Assembly: GCA_030431355.1 (NCBI GenBank)
Contig: JAUIJG010000156.1
Span: 1 to 11,358 of the forward strand
Direction: 5' to 3'
Length of the DNA stretch: 11,358 nt
Origin: a bacterium
GTDB lineage: Bacteria > Cyanobacteriota > Vampirovibrionia > Obscuribacterales > Obscuribacteraceae
Shown here: piece by piece, positions 1 through 6,516 of the stretch
How positions within the stretch are numbered: the stretch's first letter is position 1
Layout: every line of letters starts with the position of its first letter
The notes under the pieces: generated by a model
What the model was told of the DNA's origin: nothing
Database searches by the model: none
The model's input: only the letters and a program-made list of their open reading frames with translations
Position numbers and translations under genes: made by a program

Positions 1-806
1 CCCGAGAGATAGGTATAGGAGCCCAGTTCGGAGGCAAATATTTCTGCCACGACGTAAGAGTAATCCGACTGCCGAGACATGGTGCCAGTCTTCCCATAGG
101 CATCGGTGTCTCTTGCAGCGCAGACAGACAAGCAAAAGCCAAGATAACCAAAGATGGCATTTGGCTCGAGAAACTTGAAAACGATCCGGCTCGTTTCCTA
201 CCTGAAGTTAAGGAGCAAGAGCTGGGAGAGAAGACTGTTCATGTCGATCTCGACAAGCCGATGAAAGAGGTACTTGCCTCCATGAAAGGTACTGCTGTGG
301 GTACCAGATTGATGCTGTCAGGCACCCTGATAGTGGCAAGAGATATAGCCCACGCTCGCTGGAAAGAGATGGTGGACAGGGGAGAGAAACTACCGGAATA
401 CACCCAAAATCACCCGGTCTATTATGCTGGACCAGCTAAAAAGCCGGACGGCTACGCATCCGGCTCCTTCGGACCGACCACCGCAGGCCGCATGGACTCC
501 TATGTCAATCTCCTGATGGAGAACGGAGCCAGCATGATTATGCTTGCTAAAGGAAACAGAAGTGAGCAGGTAAAAGAAGCTTGTGGAAAGTGGGGTGGCT
601 TCTATCTGGGCACTATAGGTGGTGCAGCAGCCAGACTGGCTCAAGATGCAATTAAGAAAGTGGAAGTAATAGATTTCGAAGAGTTGGGAATGGAAGCTGT
701 GCACAAAGTCAAGATCGAGAATTTCCCGGCTTTTGTGGTGATTAACGACAGCGGGGATGATTTTTACGCCGGAGTAAAAGATAGGCTGGTATCGATAGAG
801 AAGTAA
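1..806 (+). CDS. Class I fumarate hydratase (fumarase), 3' part
   Basis: Partial gene, open from the window edge (first full codon at 3); 267 codons remain of a family usually about 500-550 residues, so the N-terminal half lies outside. The enzyme interconverts fumarate and malate in the TCA cycle in the cytoplasm, using an oxygen-sensitive 4Fe-4S cluster. Visible family motifs, from memory of E. coli Fum[10 protein letters not shown] (fragment residues 6-14), [10 protein letters not shown], then GVSCSAD, whose Cys38 matches the third cluster cysteine. The C-terminal swivelling domain starts near [11 protein letters not shown] and contains [47 protein letters not shown] and [10 protein letters not shown], ending with [14 protein letters not shown]. 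All are intact, with no frameshift. The stop is TAA and no clear terminator follows. L-tartrate dehydratase is a related alternative, but the fused alpha-beta layout and close FumA similarity favour fumarase. Confidence 0.95.
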   Translation, partial: REIGIGAQFGGKYFCHDVRVIRLPRHGASLPIGIGVSCSADRQAKAKITKDGIWLEKLENDPARFLPEVKEQELGEKTVHVDLDKPMKEVLASMKGTAVGTRLMLSGTLIVARDIAHARWKEMVDRGEKLPEYTQNHPVYYAGPAKKPDGYASGSFGPTTAGRMDSYVNLLMENGASMIMLAKGNRSEQVKEACGKWGGFYLGTIGGAAARLAQDAIKKVEVIDFEELGMEAVHKVKIENFPAFVVINDSGDDFYAGVKDRLVSIEK

Positions 807-1129
807 TATCTCTCCCTGGAGCGAGCGCTAATTCTAAGTCGACCGTTTTCTAAGTCGATCTCTTTATAGAGTTCGAGTTCTCTCTAGTTCGACCAAGCGT
901 CAATACGCCATAGCCTTTCATTACATAGAACGAATCAGAGAGATGCAAATCGTCAAAAGACCGATAGACGAAATATATATGGCTATCAAAAGAGCCTCTG
1001 AAACATGGTCTGACTTTCTTGTATCGCTATTTCTCATTGAGAATGCCTCTGTATCTGGTGAATCTTTCTTGTGTGTGTGTGTGGGGAAGGGTATTTTATC
1101 TCTCTCTAACATTCCTAAACTGCAAATCT
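807..1129. other. Gene-free gap with short degenerate repeats and a GT tract
   Basis: No convincing gene. An 11-bp direct repeat TTCTAAGTCGA occurs at 832-842 and 848-858 (16-bp period), followed by looser relatives around 872-892 (GTTCGAG, TAGTTCGACC). Arms TCGATCTCT (855-863) and AGAGTTCGA (868-876) can pair with a single T-T mismatch around a TTAT loop. A (GT)6 tract lies at 1071-1082, followed by GGGG, and a CT-rich run at 1099-1107. Short open frames exist on both strands, but they run through the GT tract and show no recognisable protein character. No U-tract terminator was seen for the fumarase gene. Confidence 0.6.
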
Positions 1130-1570
1130 TCACTGTCCCTTGATCCGGGACCAGGTGCGTTCTGCCCGGTCTGCAACAAAGGGATTTTGGTCTCGCATCA
1201 AAATTTGAATAACCTCGCCGTCTAGATTATGATTTTCCGCCAGGTAATAGCGGATATCAACATCAGGATCAACAGCCAAGTTCAACAAGATTTCTCTGGG
1301 GGTGCTGAGATTATCAATCACCGCTTCTTTGACCCGGGATTCATAGTGTTCGCTCAACTCCGCCAACACATCAATGGGTGTGGACGGGTTTCCTGCCACC
1401 TTCTCAAGAATATCGGTATCCGAACTTATCAGAAACAACTCCAGTATAGCCCTGGGGGTTCCAGGATCCGATGCAATCAAACCAGGTGAAAATGATTCGA
1501 TCTCGAAAGGTAAATGGGTATCTACTTGAATCATGTATTCGCTCATGAAATTTTTTACTTTGGGATTCAT
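1130..1570 (-). CDS. Small LRV/HEAT-like repeat protein
   Basis: A 146-residue soluble protein built almost wholly from about 24-25-residue helical repeats of the variant leucine-rich repeat (LRV) type. The consensus is close to NPxTPxxxLxxLAxDxDxxVRxxVA. Examples are VAGNPSTPIDVLAELSEH (58-75), VIDNLSTPREILLNLAVDPD (84-103) and LAENHNLDGEVIQILMRD (110-127). A more degenerate first copy begins near SDPGTPRAILELFL (34-47). There is no signal peptide, membrane segment or cysteine, so it lacks the Fe-S cluster seen in the Azotobacter LRV protein. Such repeats normally form a protein-binding superhelix; the partner is unknown. The ATG at 1570 is chosen over later in-frame ATGs because a nine-base perfect SD lies 10-11 bases upstream. 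The gene stands alone between two long gaps. Its leader can fold over the SD. Confidence 0.8.
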   Translation of the reverse strand: MNPKVKNFMSEYMIQVDTHLPFEIESFSPGLIASDPGTPRAILELFLISSDTDILEKVAGNPSTPIDVLAELSEHYESRVKEAVIDNLSTPREILLNLAVDPDVDIRYYLAENHNLDGEVIQILMRDQNPFVADRAERTWSRIKGQ

Positions 1571-1575
1571 TTGCC

Positions 1576-1625
1576 AACAACCTCCTTAATGAATTTTGGG
1601 TTAGTAAGGAGCCAGGAGGGTTGTT
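1576..1625 (-). promoter_or_regulatory. Leader hairpin able to sequester the LRV gene's SD
   Basis: On plus coordinates the arm AACAACCTCCTTA (1576-1588), which contains the SD complement, is contiguous. Its partner is split: TAAGGAG (1605-1611), an 8-base bulge (1612-1619), then GTTGTT (1620-1625). In the minus-strand mRNA this gives 13 base pairs with a 16-base loop and hides the whole SD. A competing pairing uses the bulge itself: AGGAGG-GTTGTT (1614-1625) can pair with 1576-1586 with one bulged base. Two mutually exclusive anti-SD segments therefore lie upstream. The pairing is seen directly; control of translation is inferred. Confidence 0.5.
1580..1588 (-). promoter_or_regulatory. Perfect Shine-Dalgarno of the LRV-repeat gene
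   Basis: On the minus strand this reads TAAGGAGGT, a full match to the 16S rRNA 3' end, nine bases before the ATG counting from the final T (10 from GGAGG). It fixes the start at 1570 and is far stronger than any other ribosome site in the window. Confidence 0.8.
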
Positions 1626-1728
1626 TTGAGAGCTACGGATCTCACATCTGAACCCATAAGAGAGTTAATCAGTTCACAAAGATGTAGCAGACTACTTCGG
1701 ACTTGCAATGAACTCCGAAGAAGATCAA

Positions 1729-1797
1729 TTTAGATAGTGCCTATGGAACAGCACTATGGGTGATGCCGGGATAACCGGGCTCAGCGTAAAATCTAAA
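1729..1797. other. Possible structured RNA element (three-way junction)
   Basis: A perfect 7-bp closing stem, TTTAGAT (1729-1735) with ATCTAAA (1791-1797), encloses two hairpins. The first is AGTGC/GCACT (1736-1740/1751-1755). The second is TGA-bulge-GCC-mismatch-GG closing an ATAA loop (1761-1783). The folding strand is not determined: a plus-strand RNA would lie in the leader of the DUF1963 gene, a minus-strand RNA in that of the LRV gene. It matches no riboswitch family that I recognise. Seven-base inverted repeats arise by chance in a region this long, so only the nested arrangement is suggestive. Confidence 0.3.
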
Positions 1798-2059
1798 AGC
1801 CCACAATTTTTCGAACTACTATTTGATAGCCCTAATTCTCGGCTCTGATACCGGAATGGAACTCAATGTAAAATTAAATCTCTGGAACCCGGAATCAGGA
1901 TTGGTGGATAGTTTGGTGCCTCTACCATTATAGATCAAAGGATCTATAGTTCATCGCATAAATGCATTGTGGTTTTAGTATAAACAATTCCAAACTGGTA
2001 AACTACTAGACTACAATTCTAGAATCTGAATTCTGACCATTGGAAGCATAGAAGACAAA

Positions 2060-2938
2060 ATGTTCTCCGGCGAACGCGCGATTAAACACTATGTGGACAA
2101 GCGAGACCTGAAAGGGTTAATCGGCTATTTTGGCCTGGCAAACTTCCAGGAAGAGATCCTTTCCATGGCCAGACCTTCCAAAAGGATGTTTGCCACCAGA
2201 ACCGATAATCCCCAGAAGCTCTCCCGTCTTGGCGGAAAGCCGGTAGTACCAGGCGATTTTGACTGGCCTGTGTCCACCGCGGGTCTACCTCTCTCCTTTA
2301 TTTGCCAAATTGATTTAAACGAGTTCGGCTTCTGGGCGGAGGAGAATCACTTACCGCCGGAGGGCAGCCTGGCGCTTTTTTATGATGCCAGAGAGCAACC
2401 CTGGGGCTATGACTCTTCAGAAAAATATGGGTGGCGGGTTTTTCACTTTGATGAAGAAAAGAGCTCTCTGGAGCTGGACTTTCCACTGAACTTAGATGAA
2501 AACTTTTGTTTTCCCCATTGTTCTCTAGAGTTTAAAGACGAGCTCACTTTTCCGGATTTCCAGGACCTGCTTTGCGAGAACCTGAAGTTTGCCGAATCAG
2601 AGTCTTACACTGAATTTTGCAATTCCTGGTACCAGTATGGAGATGACAGCTGCCACAGATTACTCGGCTATCCCCAACTGATTCAAGGAGATGTAAGAGC
2701 TGAGTGCAACCGGTCTTTTTACGGAATTTTCGACCAGGATCCTGATGGAAGAGCGATGGACAGAGACAGAGAGATAGAAGAACAGGCGAAGAGTTGGGAC
2801 CTATTGCTTCAAATCGACAACGATGAAGAATCCGGAATGATGTGGGGGCATCAGGGAACGCTCTATCTTTGCATGCCCCAGGATAGAATCCGAGAAAGAA
2901 AGTTTGAAGACTGCTGGCTGATACTACAGTGCCTCTGA
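2060..2938 (+). CDS. DUF1963 (YwqG-family) protein
   Basis: A 292-residue soluble protein of the DUF1963/YwqG family, whose biochemical role is not established. The family's landmark segments are present in order: SRLGGKPVVP (55-64) with DFDWP (67-71), SFICQIDLNEFG (79-90), GSLALFYD (102-109), HRLLGYPQLIQGD (199-211), DLLLQIDNDEESGMMWGHQG (247-266) and the C-terminal WLILQC (286-291). The length is normal for the family. There is no signal peptide or membrane segment. The region 110-170 is rich in acidic and aromatic residues. The ATG at 2060 has a weak GAAG site 5 bases upstream; the next in-frame ATG (2165) would still retain the conserved core. It stands alone, with a 490-bp upstream gap and no evident partner gene. 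Family membership is secure, function is not. Confidence 0.85.
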   Translation: MFSGERAIKHYVDKRDLKGLIGYFGLANFQEEILSMARPSKRMFATRTDNPQKLSRLGGKPVVPGDFDWPVSTAGLPLSFICQIDLNEFGFWAEENHLPPEGSLALFYDAREQPWGYDSSEKYGWRVFHFDEEKSSLELDFPLNLDENFCFPHCSLEFKDELTFPDFQDLLCENLKFAESESYTEFCNSWYQYGDDSCHRLLGYPQLIQGDVRAECNRSFYGIFDQDPDGRAMDRDREIEEQAKSWDLLLQIDNDEESGMMWGHQGTLYLCMPQDRIRERKFEDCWLILQCL

Positions 2939-3014
2939 CCACCATGACTAAAGTAATCCTGCAAGCCGATAAGTAGACCTTTATTGAGATTTCCGGAGGA
3001 CCTACTGACGTCAG

Positions 3015-3033
3015 AACCGGTCACATTCCGGTT
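3015..3033. repeat. Short inverted repeat after the DUF1963 gene
   Basis: AACCGG and CCGGTT pair perfectly around a 7-base loop. A few T residues follow only about 20 bases later, so this is at best a weak terminator for the plus-strand gene ending at 2938. Confidence 0.25.
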
Positions 3034-3153
3034 ATTCATGACTGCTAAATTTTAAGAGTACCAACTCGGAATTTTGCATGGAACGGCGTGCAAGTTCTTA
3101 AGAAAAAAATTGGCGACAAGCATCGAGCATCAAAAAAGGCAACTACTTTTACC

Positions 3154-3522
3154 ATGGCTATTTTCAGTGAACCGGAATCAAACCCGATAGAGAAACAGAG
3201 CAATAGCGCTCCACCGGAAAGTCCACCAGATGTAAGACTCCATCTATCAGCATGTTTTGATGTCTACGAGCTTCCATCCGGAGATTCATTACTTTTCGCG
3301 AAAGATGACTACAGAATTGATTGTATCCCCGCCCTGGTAACGAAAGAAGGAGATGTCCTTGGTCTGGCATTTACCTTCAAAACAAGGGGAGGTCTGGAAG
3401 AGGGCACCCATAAATTCGCAAACGGTGCCAGAGGAATTCTGAGAAAAGGCGAAAACAAATACTTGTACTGTGATGCCACAGGCGGAATCATCAATATCGA
3501 CTTAAAACATCCTATACTATAA
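3154..3522 (+). CDS. Hypothetical small protein, family not recognised
   Basis: I do not recognise this protein. From the ATG at 3154 it has 122 residues: a disordered, Pro/Ser-rich N-terminus (about 1-27), then a compact stretch of alternating hydrophobic and charged residues that looks beta-rich, from DVRLHLSACFDVYELP to GGIINIDL. It contains three cysteines and the glycine-rich runs KTRGGLEEGTHKFANGARG and DATGG. There is no signal peptide or membrane helix. A GTG at 3088 would add 22 mostly basic, low-complexity residues. Neither start has a strong ribosome site (GGAA 4 bases before the GTG, AAAGG about 14 bases before the ATG), so the start is uncertain. It follows the DUF1963 gene by about 215 bp on the same strand, but no operon is evident. 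Codon use resembles its neighbours and supports a real gene. Confidence 0.6.
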   Translation: MAIFSEPESNPIEKQSNSAPPESPPDVRLHLSACFDVYELPSGDSLLFAKDDYRIDCIPALVTKEGDVLGLAFTFKTRGGLEEGTHKFANGARGILRKGENKYLYCDATGGIINIDLKHPIL

Positions 3523-3608
3523 TGATTTCCAATTTGAGATTTCGATTTTGGCCCAAGTTCGAGTCTATTATTGCCCCGGCAAAGACTTGTCTTCATGATG
3601 CGAGCTTA

Positions 3609-3626
3609 GGGCAGGGCAGGGAAGGG
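3609..3626 (+). other. G-quadruplex motif in a convergent intergenic gap
   Basis: Four GGG runs separated by exactly two bases each (CA, CA, AA) at 3609-3611, 3614-3616, 3619-3621 and 3624-3626, followed by further GG pairs. This satisfies the strict G3N2 quadruplex pattern on the plus strand. It sits in the 144-bp gap between the stops of two convergent genes, where it could pause polymerases. Formation in the cell is inferred. Confidence 0.5.
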
Positions 3627-3666
3627 AAGGTCAGGTCTGGTCAGGCAAGTCGAAGAGGCGAGGCGG

Positions 3667-5403
3667 CTATCTTGTGGTAGTCGGGATAGCGCTGGTTGAA
3701 GGCAATATAGCACCGTCGAGGAACTCAGCAAAATCGCTTTTAAACTGTTTCAGCGAATCTTCCTTCACATACATCATGTGACCGCTGCGATAAAAACAAT
3801 GGCTCACGTTATCTCTGACCGAGGGATCGAGATACATGTGGTTTATGGTCTTCTTGGATGCGAAATAGGGAGTAGCAAGATCATAGTAGCCTGAACAAAT
3901 CAGCACCTTCAAGTATGGATTGCGGGTCATGGCTTTTCGCAAGTCTTCCGCCACGTTAAGATAGCGATTCTTAGCTCTGTTGTACTTCCATGGATTTACG
4001 TCAGCCAGAATTTCGTACGGCAACTCACTTTCAAACTGCAATTCGTTCTTCACATAGTGATTGAAAGTTGCAGTAAAGGGACCAGACACAGCCTCGAAAC
4101 TTGGATCATAATCATATCTCTCCGTACCGGGGAAGTACCTCAGACCGGTGTAGCGACTATCGAATCTGCCGATCTTACGATTTGAATTCATCAGCACGTG
4201 ATTGAAGTAAAGATCCGCAGAGACCCTGTAATTTAGCTGGGCTACATAATCGGGATCCAGCCCAATTAAACCTGCCAGTCTCCTGGAGATTGACCTCTTG
4301 CGCTCATCACTGATGGTGTCACCCTCATGAAGGGCTGATAGATAGTCATTGGAAGCGAACTCTTCCGCTTCTTTCAAAACAGCCTCAAGGGACTTACTCT
4401 GTAGATCAGGAGTGAGCTTTTTGTGATACCAGGCCGTCGCGGTATAAGAAGGCAGGAACATCACGAAGGGAAGATCGTTTCCTGGAGCGAAATCCAGGTT
4501 GGCAAAGTTGAGCACCGAAGAGACAAGAACGATTCCGTTCAAATAAATCGAGTAGCGATTTTGTAGATAGTTACTCAGTCCGGCCGCTCTTGTCGTACCG
4601 TAACTCTCACCTACAATAAACTTAGGCGACTGCCAACGATCGTACTTTGTAAGGTAGAGCCGAATAAATTCTCCCACGCTCTCAATGTCCGCTTTGTAGC
4701 CATGGTAGTTTTTGGGATCTTCATCAGGCTCTGAGCGGCTGAAACCGGTAGAGACAGGATCTATAAAGACAAGGTCAGTTTTGTCCAGCCAGGAATATGG
4801 GTTCTCTTCTAAACGATAGGGCGGAGGTGGAGCTTCTCCTGCGCTCGTTAGAACGGCTTTTTTCGGACCAAGGGCACCCATGTGTAACCAGACCGATGCC
4901 GAACCGGGACCACCGTTAAATGAAAATGAGACAGGTCGCCTGTCCGCCTTGTCTGAGCCCACTACTTCATAAGCAATAAAGAAAACCCGAGCCTTCTTCT
5001 TATGCTCTTCTTTACCAGAAGCTTTCTTGGCGCTAGAACCCTTATCGTCGTCGGAATCCCTGGCTCCGGAATTCTTCTTGGGATCCGGCTGATAGTCTTT
5101 CAAAAACATATAGCCGGCGGTGGCACGATAGTTGACCTTCTTTCCGTTGATTATCACTGAATGCTCGGTGACGGAGATCTTAGAATCATCTTTGTCGTCG
5201 CTCTTTTCAGAATCTTTGGCAATAGAGTTATCTTTATCTCTGCTTCCCGATGATCCGACTTTCTTTTTCAGGGAATTGGAAGCGCCCAGCGCATCGGGCG
5301 ACAATCCGATTTGAAAAATCAGGACGAAAGAGACAAGGAAGCTTCTCAAACTTTTCGACTTGAGAAGATGAAATAGTTTCACGGGAAAAGAAGTTGAATA
5401 CAT
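3667..5403 (-). CDS. Secreted serine carboxypeptidase, peptidase family S10
   Basis: Alpha/beta-hydrolase serine carboxypeptidase of 578 residues, predicted to trim C-terminal residues from peptides outside the cytoplasmic membrane. A signal peptide is clear: basic residues to 20, hydrophobic core 21-34, likely cleavage after ALG at 40. The oxyanion-hole segment FSFNGGPGSAS is at 160-170. The triad is complete: Ser267 in GESYG, Asp508 in SGYYDLATP and His542 in RSGHMMY. DPVSTGFS (215-222) is another S10 hallmark. Two Lys/Ser/Asp-rich low-complexity stretches (about 42-76 and 106-137) precede the core and look disordered. A longer frame begins with TTG at 5436, but the ATG at 5403 is preferred: it has GGAG six bases upstream and places the signal peptide normally. 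The gene is monocistronic, convergent with the small gene ending at 3522. Confidence 0.92.
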   Translation of the reverse strand: MYSTSFPVKLFHLLKSKSLRSFLVSFVLIFQIGLSPDALGASNSLKKKVGSSGSRDKDNSIAKDSEKSDDKDDSKISVTEHSVIINGKKVNYRATAGYMFLKDYQPDPKKNSGARDSDDDKGSSAKKASGKEEHKKKARVFFIAYEVVGSDKADRRPVSFSFNGGPGSASVWLHMGALGPKKAVLTSAGEAPPPPYRLEENPYSWLDKTDLVFIDPVSTGFSRSEPDEDPKNYHGYKADIESVGEFIRLYLTKYDRWQSPKFIVGESYGTTRAAGLSNYLQNRYSIYLNGIVLVSSVLNFANLDFAPGNDLPFVMFLPSYTATAWYHKKLTPDLQSKSLEAVLKEAEEFASNDYLSALHEGDTISDERKRSISRRLAGLIGLDPDYVAQLNYRVSADLYFNHVLMNSNRKIGRFDSRYTGLRYFPGTERYDYDPSFEAVSGPFTATFNHYVKNELQFESELPYEILADVNPWKYNRAKNRYLNVAEDLRKAMTRNPYLKVLICSGYYDLATPYFASKKTINHMYLDPSVRDNVSHCFYRSGHMMYVKEDSLKQFKSDFAEFLDGAILPSTSAIPTTTR

Positions 5404-5409
5404 CCGGGT

Positions 5410-5414
5410 CTCCA
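5410..5414 (-). promoter_or_regulatory. Ribosome binding site deciding the S10 peptidase start
   Basis: The minus strand reads TGGAG, six bases before the ATG at 5403. This spacing is near ideal, whereas the upstream TTG at 5436 has no such site. Confidence 0.6.
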
Positions 5415-5533
5415 GATCGCTTTGTATTACCAGCAAGAAGGGCTAGTCCCAGCCTTCTCTTGACAGCGTCTCCGGCAGCACCGTAGACGAGAGTGAGGAC
5501 GATGGGACAGAATACAGCCTTATGGAAGAAGAG

Positions 5534-5561
5534 ATTATCATTCCAGCTTCCGGGAATTCAA
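5534..5561 (-). promoter_or_regulatory. Candidate sigma70-type promoter for the S10 peptidase gene
   Basis: On the minus strand, TTGAAT (5556-5561) and GATAAT (5534-5539) are separated by 16 bp and match the -35 and -10 consensus at 4 and 5 of 6 positions. The implied leader is about 120 nt. The call rests on sequence similarity alone. Confidence 0.3.
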
Positions 5562-5641
5562 CTATTCAGTTATCTTTGCCTGGGTTGCCCTGTAGAAGTC
5601 GCTCAAGCAAAATCAACTTTCCACCCCATGGGAAAATTACC

Positions 5642-5677
5642 GGTCTTGTTTTAGGTCTTGTTTTAGGTCTTGTTTTA
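5642..5677 (+). repeat. Triple 12-bp tandem repeat abutting the YchJ-like gene
   Basis: Three perfect copies of GGTCTTGTTTTA lie in a row, followed by a partial fourth (GGTTTTGG), ending 11 bases before the ATG at 5689. The junction of the last full and partial copies supplies TAGG, the only plausible ribosome-binding bases for the gene. The 12-bp unit preserves reading phase. The frame upstream of the ATG stays open through the array back to a TAG at 5593, but contains no start codon. Confidence 0.85.
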
Positions 5678-5688
5678 GGTTTTGGTCC

Positions 5689-6093
5689 ATGAATAAATAC
5701 AATCCCTGCCCCTGCAACAGCTCCAGGCTCTACCATAAGTGCTGCGCCCCCTTCCATGAAGGTGAATCTCCGGATAACGCACTGAAGCTGATGCGTTCTC
5801 GCTACTGCGCTTTCGCTCTGGGTCTCACCGATTATCTGGTGAGAACCACCCATCCGGACAATCCGGAAAGAAAAGATGATGAAGAGGTCTGGAGAAAAGA
5901 TCTAGCAAGAATCACTGAACAAGCCAGATTTGACGGACTAAAAGTAATTGAATTTCTGGAAGGAGAAGACTCTGCTTCAGTCACTTTCACCGCTTTCATT
6001 AGCCGGGGCGACGAAGACCTTTCCTTCTCGGAAAGAAGCCACTTTGTCAAAGAGAATGAAACCTGGCTCTATAAAGAAGGGCAAATTCTCTAA
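5689..6093 (+). CDS. YchJ/UPF0225-family SEC-C protein
   Basis: A 134-residue cytoplasmic protein. The N-terminus carries a SEC-C zinc-binding motif, CPC-x8-CC (Cys7, Cys9, Cys18, Cys19), like the zinc site at the C-terminus of SecA. The signature LMRSRYCAFALG follows at about 34-45, with DYLVRTTHP, then an NTF2-like core ending in ERSHFVKENETWLY. This order matches the YchJ family, whose cellular role is not firmly known; zinc-dependent binding to proteins or ribosomes is only an inference. It ends where E. coli YchJ continues into a second C-terminal SEC-C motif (as I remember that protein), so only one zinc site is present; there is no sign of a frameshift. The ATG at 5689 is the only start in the open frame. 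Initiation depends on a weak TAGG within the tandem repeats. It converges on the coiled-coil gene, 48 bp away. Confidence 0.88.
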   Translation: MNKYNPCPCNSSRLYHKCCAPFHEGESPDNALKLMRSRYCAFALGLTDYLVRTTHPDNPERKDDEEVWRKDLARITEQARFDGLKVIEFLEGEDSASVTFTAFISRGDEDLSFSERSHFVKENETWLYKEGQIL

Positions 6094-6141
6094 AGTCCAG
6101 GCATGGCTGTTGCCGAATGAGATATCCGGCTTTCAGGTTAT

Positions 6142-6516
6142 TTATTCGGACTTTTGTTTTTTCTTCTTCTGCCCATCTGATTTTGAACCGGACTCTTCTT
6201 TGCAACAAGCTTCCGGAGACTCCTTCAGGTACTTCAATTTCATCTCAGCTTTGTACTTTTCAACCCTGGCCCAGGCAGTTCTCGCCCTTGCTTTTTCAAT
6301 CTCCGCCACTGCTTTCTCTCGCTTGGCCTGTTCTCTTGCAATGGCAGCCTCTAGAGATACAAGCTTTGAGATCTTCATCAACTCTTCTATCTGCTCGGGA
6401 ATACTTTGAGCCTGTTCGGCTTCTTTCGCCATTCCAGGCAACTGAACCCAGGCTGAAAACAGGCAAGCACCGACAACAAGCGTCAGGTTTCTTTTTACTT
6501 TTACAGTCTTGTTCAC
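6142..6516 (-). CDS. Small exported coiled-coil protein
   Basis: A 124-residue protein with no recognised family. The N-terminus is an export signal: basic residues to 9, then a hydrophobic stretch 11-28. Two maturation routes are possible. One is signal peptidase I cleavage after GMA (residue 30); the other is lipidation at Cys18 in VGAC, a loose lipobox. Residues about 38-99 are Glu/Lys/Ala-rich with regular heptad character and should form a long coiled coil; a Cys-Cys pair (104-105) and a very basic Lys/Gln tail follow. Translation starts at GTG (6516): AGAGGA lies 10 bases upstream (6527-6532), and no in-frame ATG precedes the signal sequence. A structural or envelope-associated role is plausible but unproven. 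The gene is divergent from the TPR gene and has its own candidate promoter. Confidence 0.72.
   Translation of the reverse strand: MNKTVKVKRNLTLVVGACLFSAWVQLPGMAKEAEQAQSIPEQIEELMKISKLVSLEAAIAREQAKREKAVAEIEKARARTAWARVEKYKAEMKLKYLKESPEACCKEESGSKSDGQKKKKQKSE

Larger units (their letters stand above)
1571..2059. other. Long gene-free region rich in inverted repeats
   Basis: No protein gene is supported. Besides the leader hairpin at its left end, it holds CTTCGGA/TCCGAAG (1695-1701/1714-1720), a nested set at 1729-1797, TATAGATC/GATCTATA around a 4-base loop (1929-1948), and the self-complementary ATTCTAGAAT (2016-2025). TATAAA at 1979-1984 could be a -10 box for the downstream plus-strand gene, but no good -35 accompanies it. 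The stretch separates divergent genes and should contain promoters for both. Confidence 0.55.

Noticed and set aside
921..1133. Minus-strand frame of 70 codons beginning with GTG that overlaps the LRV gene stop (GTGA), with a hydrophobic C-terminus
   Set aside because: The overlap resembles translational coupling, but the frame runs through the GT microsatellite, no SD was found, and the composition is not protein-like.
943..1143. Plus-strand 66-codon frame with AGAG before its ATG
   Set aside because: It also translates the GT tract, overlaps the 3' end of the LRV gene antisense, and has no recognisable features.
1756..1797. Resemblance of GGGTGATG...AACCGGGCT to a fluoride riboswitch
   Set aside because: The conserved downstream CTGATG and pseudoknot partner are missing and the neighbouring gene is not a fluoride transporter or resistance gene.
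5404..5436. TTG start extending the S10 peptidase by 11 residues
   Set aside because: No ribosome site; the internal ATG at 5403 has GGAG at six bases and gives a normal signal peptide.
5642..5688. CRISPR-like repeat array
   Set aside because: The 12-bp units are directly adjacent without spacers and no cas genes are present.
5566..5853. Minus-strand 95-codon frame with a KTRP repeat
   Set aside because: The peptide repeat is only the antisense reading of the 12-bp tandem repeat, and the rest is antisense to the YchJ-like gene.
6125..6175. Apparent terminator (TCCG/CGGA followed by T-rich run) between convergent genes
   Set aside because: Only a 4-bp stem with a long loop, and the T-run encodes the Lys tail of the minus-strand protein.
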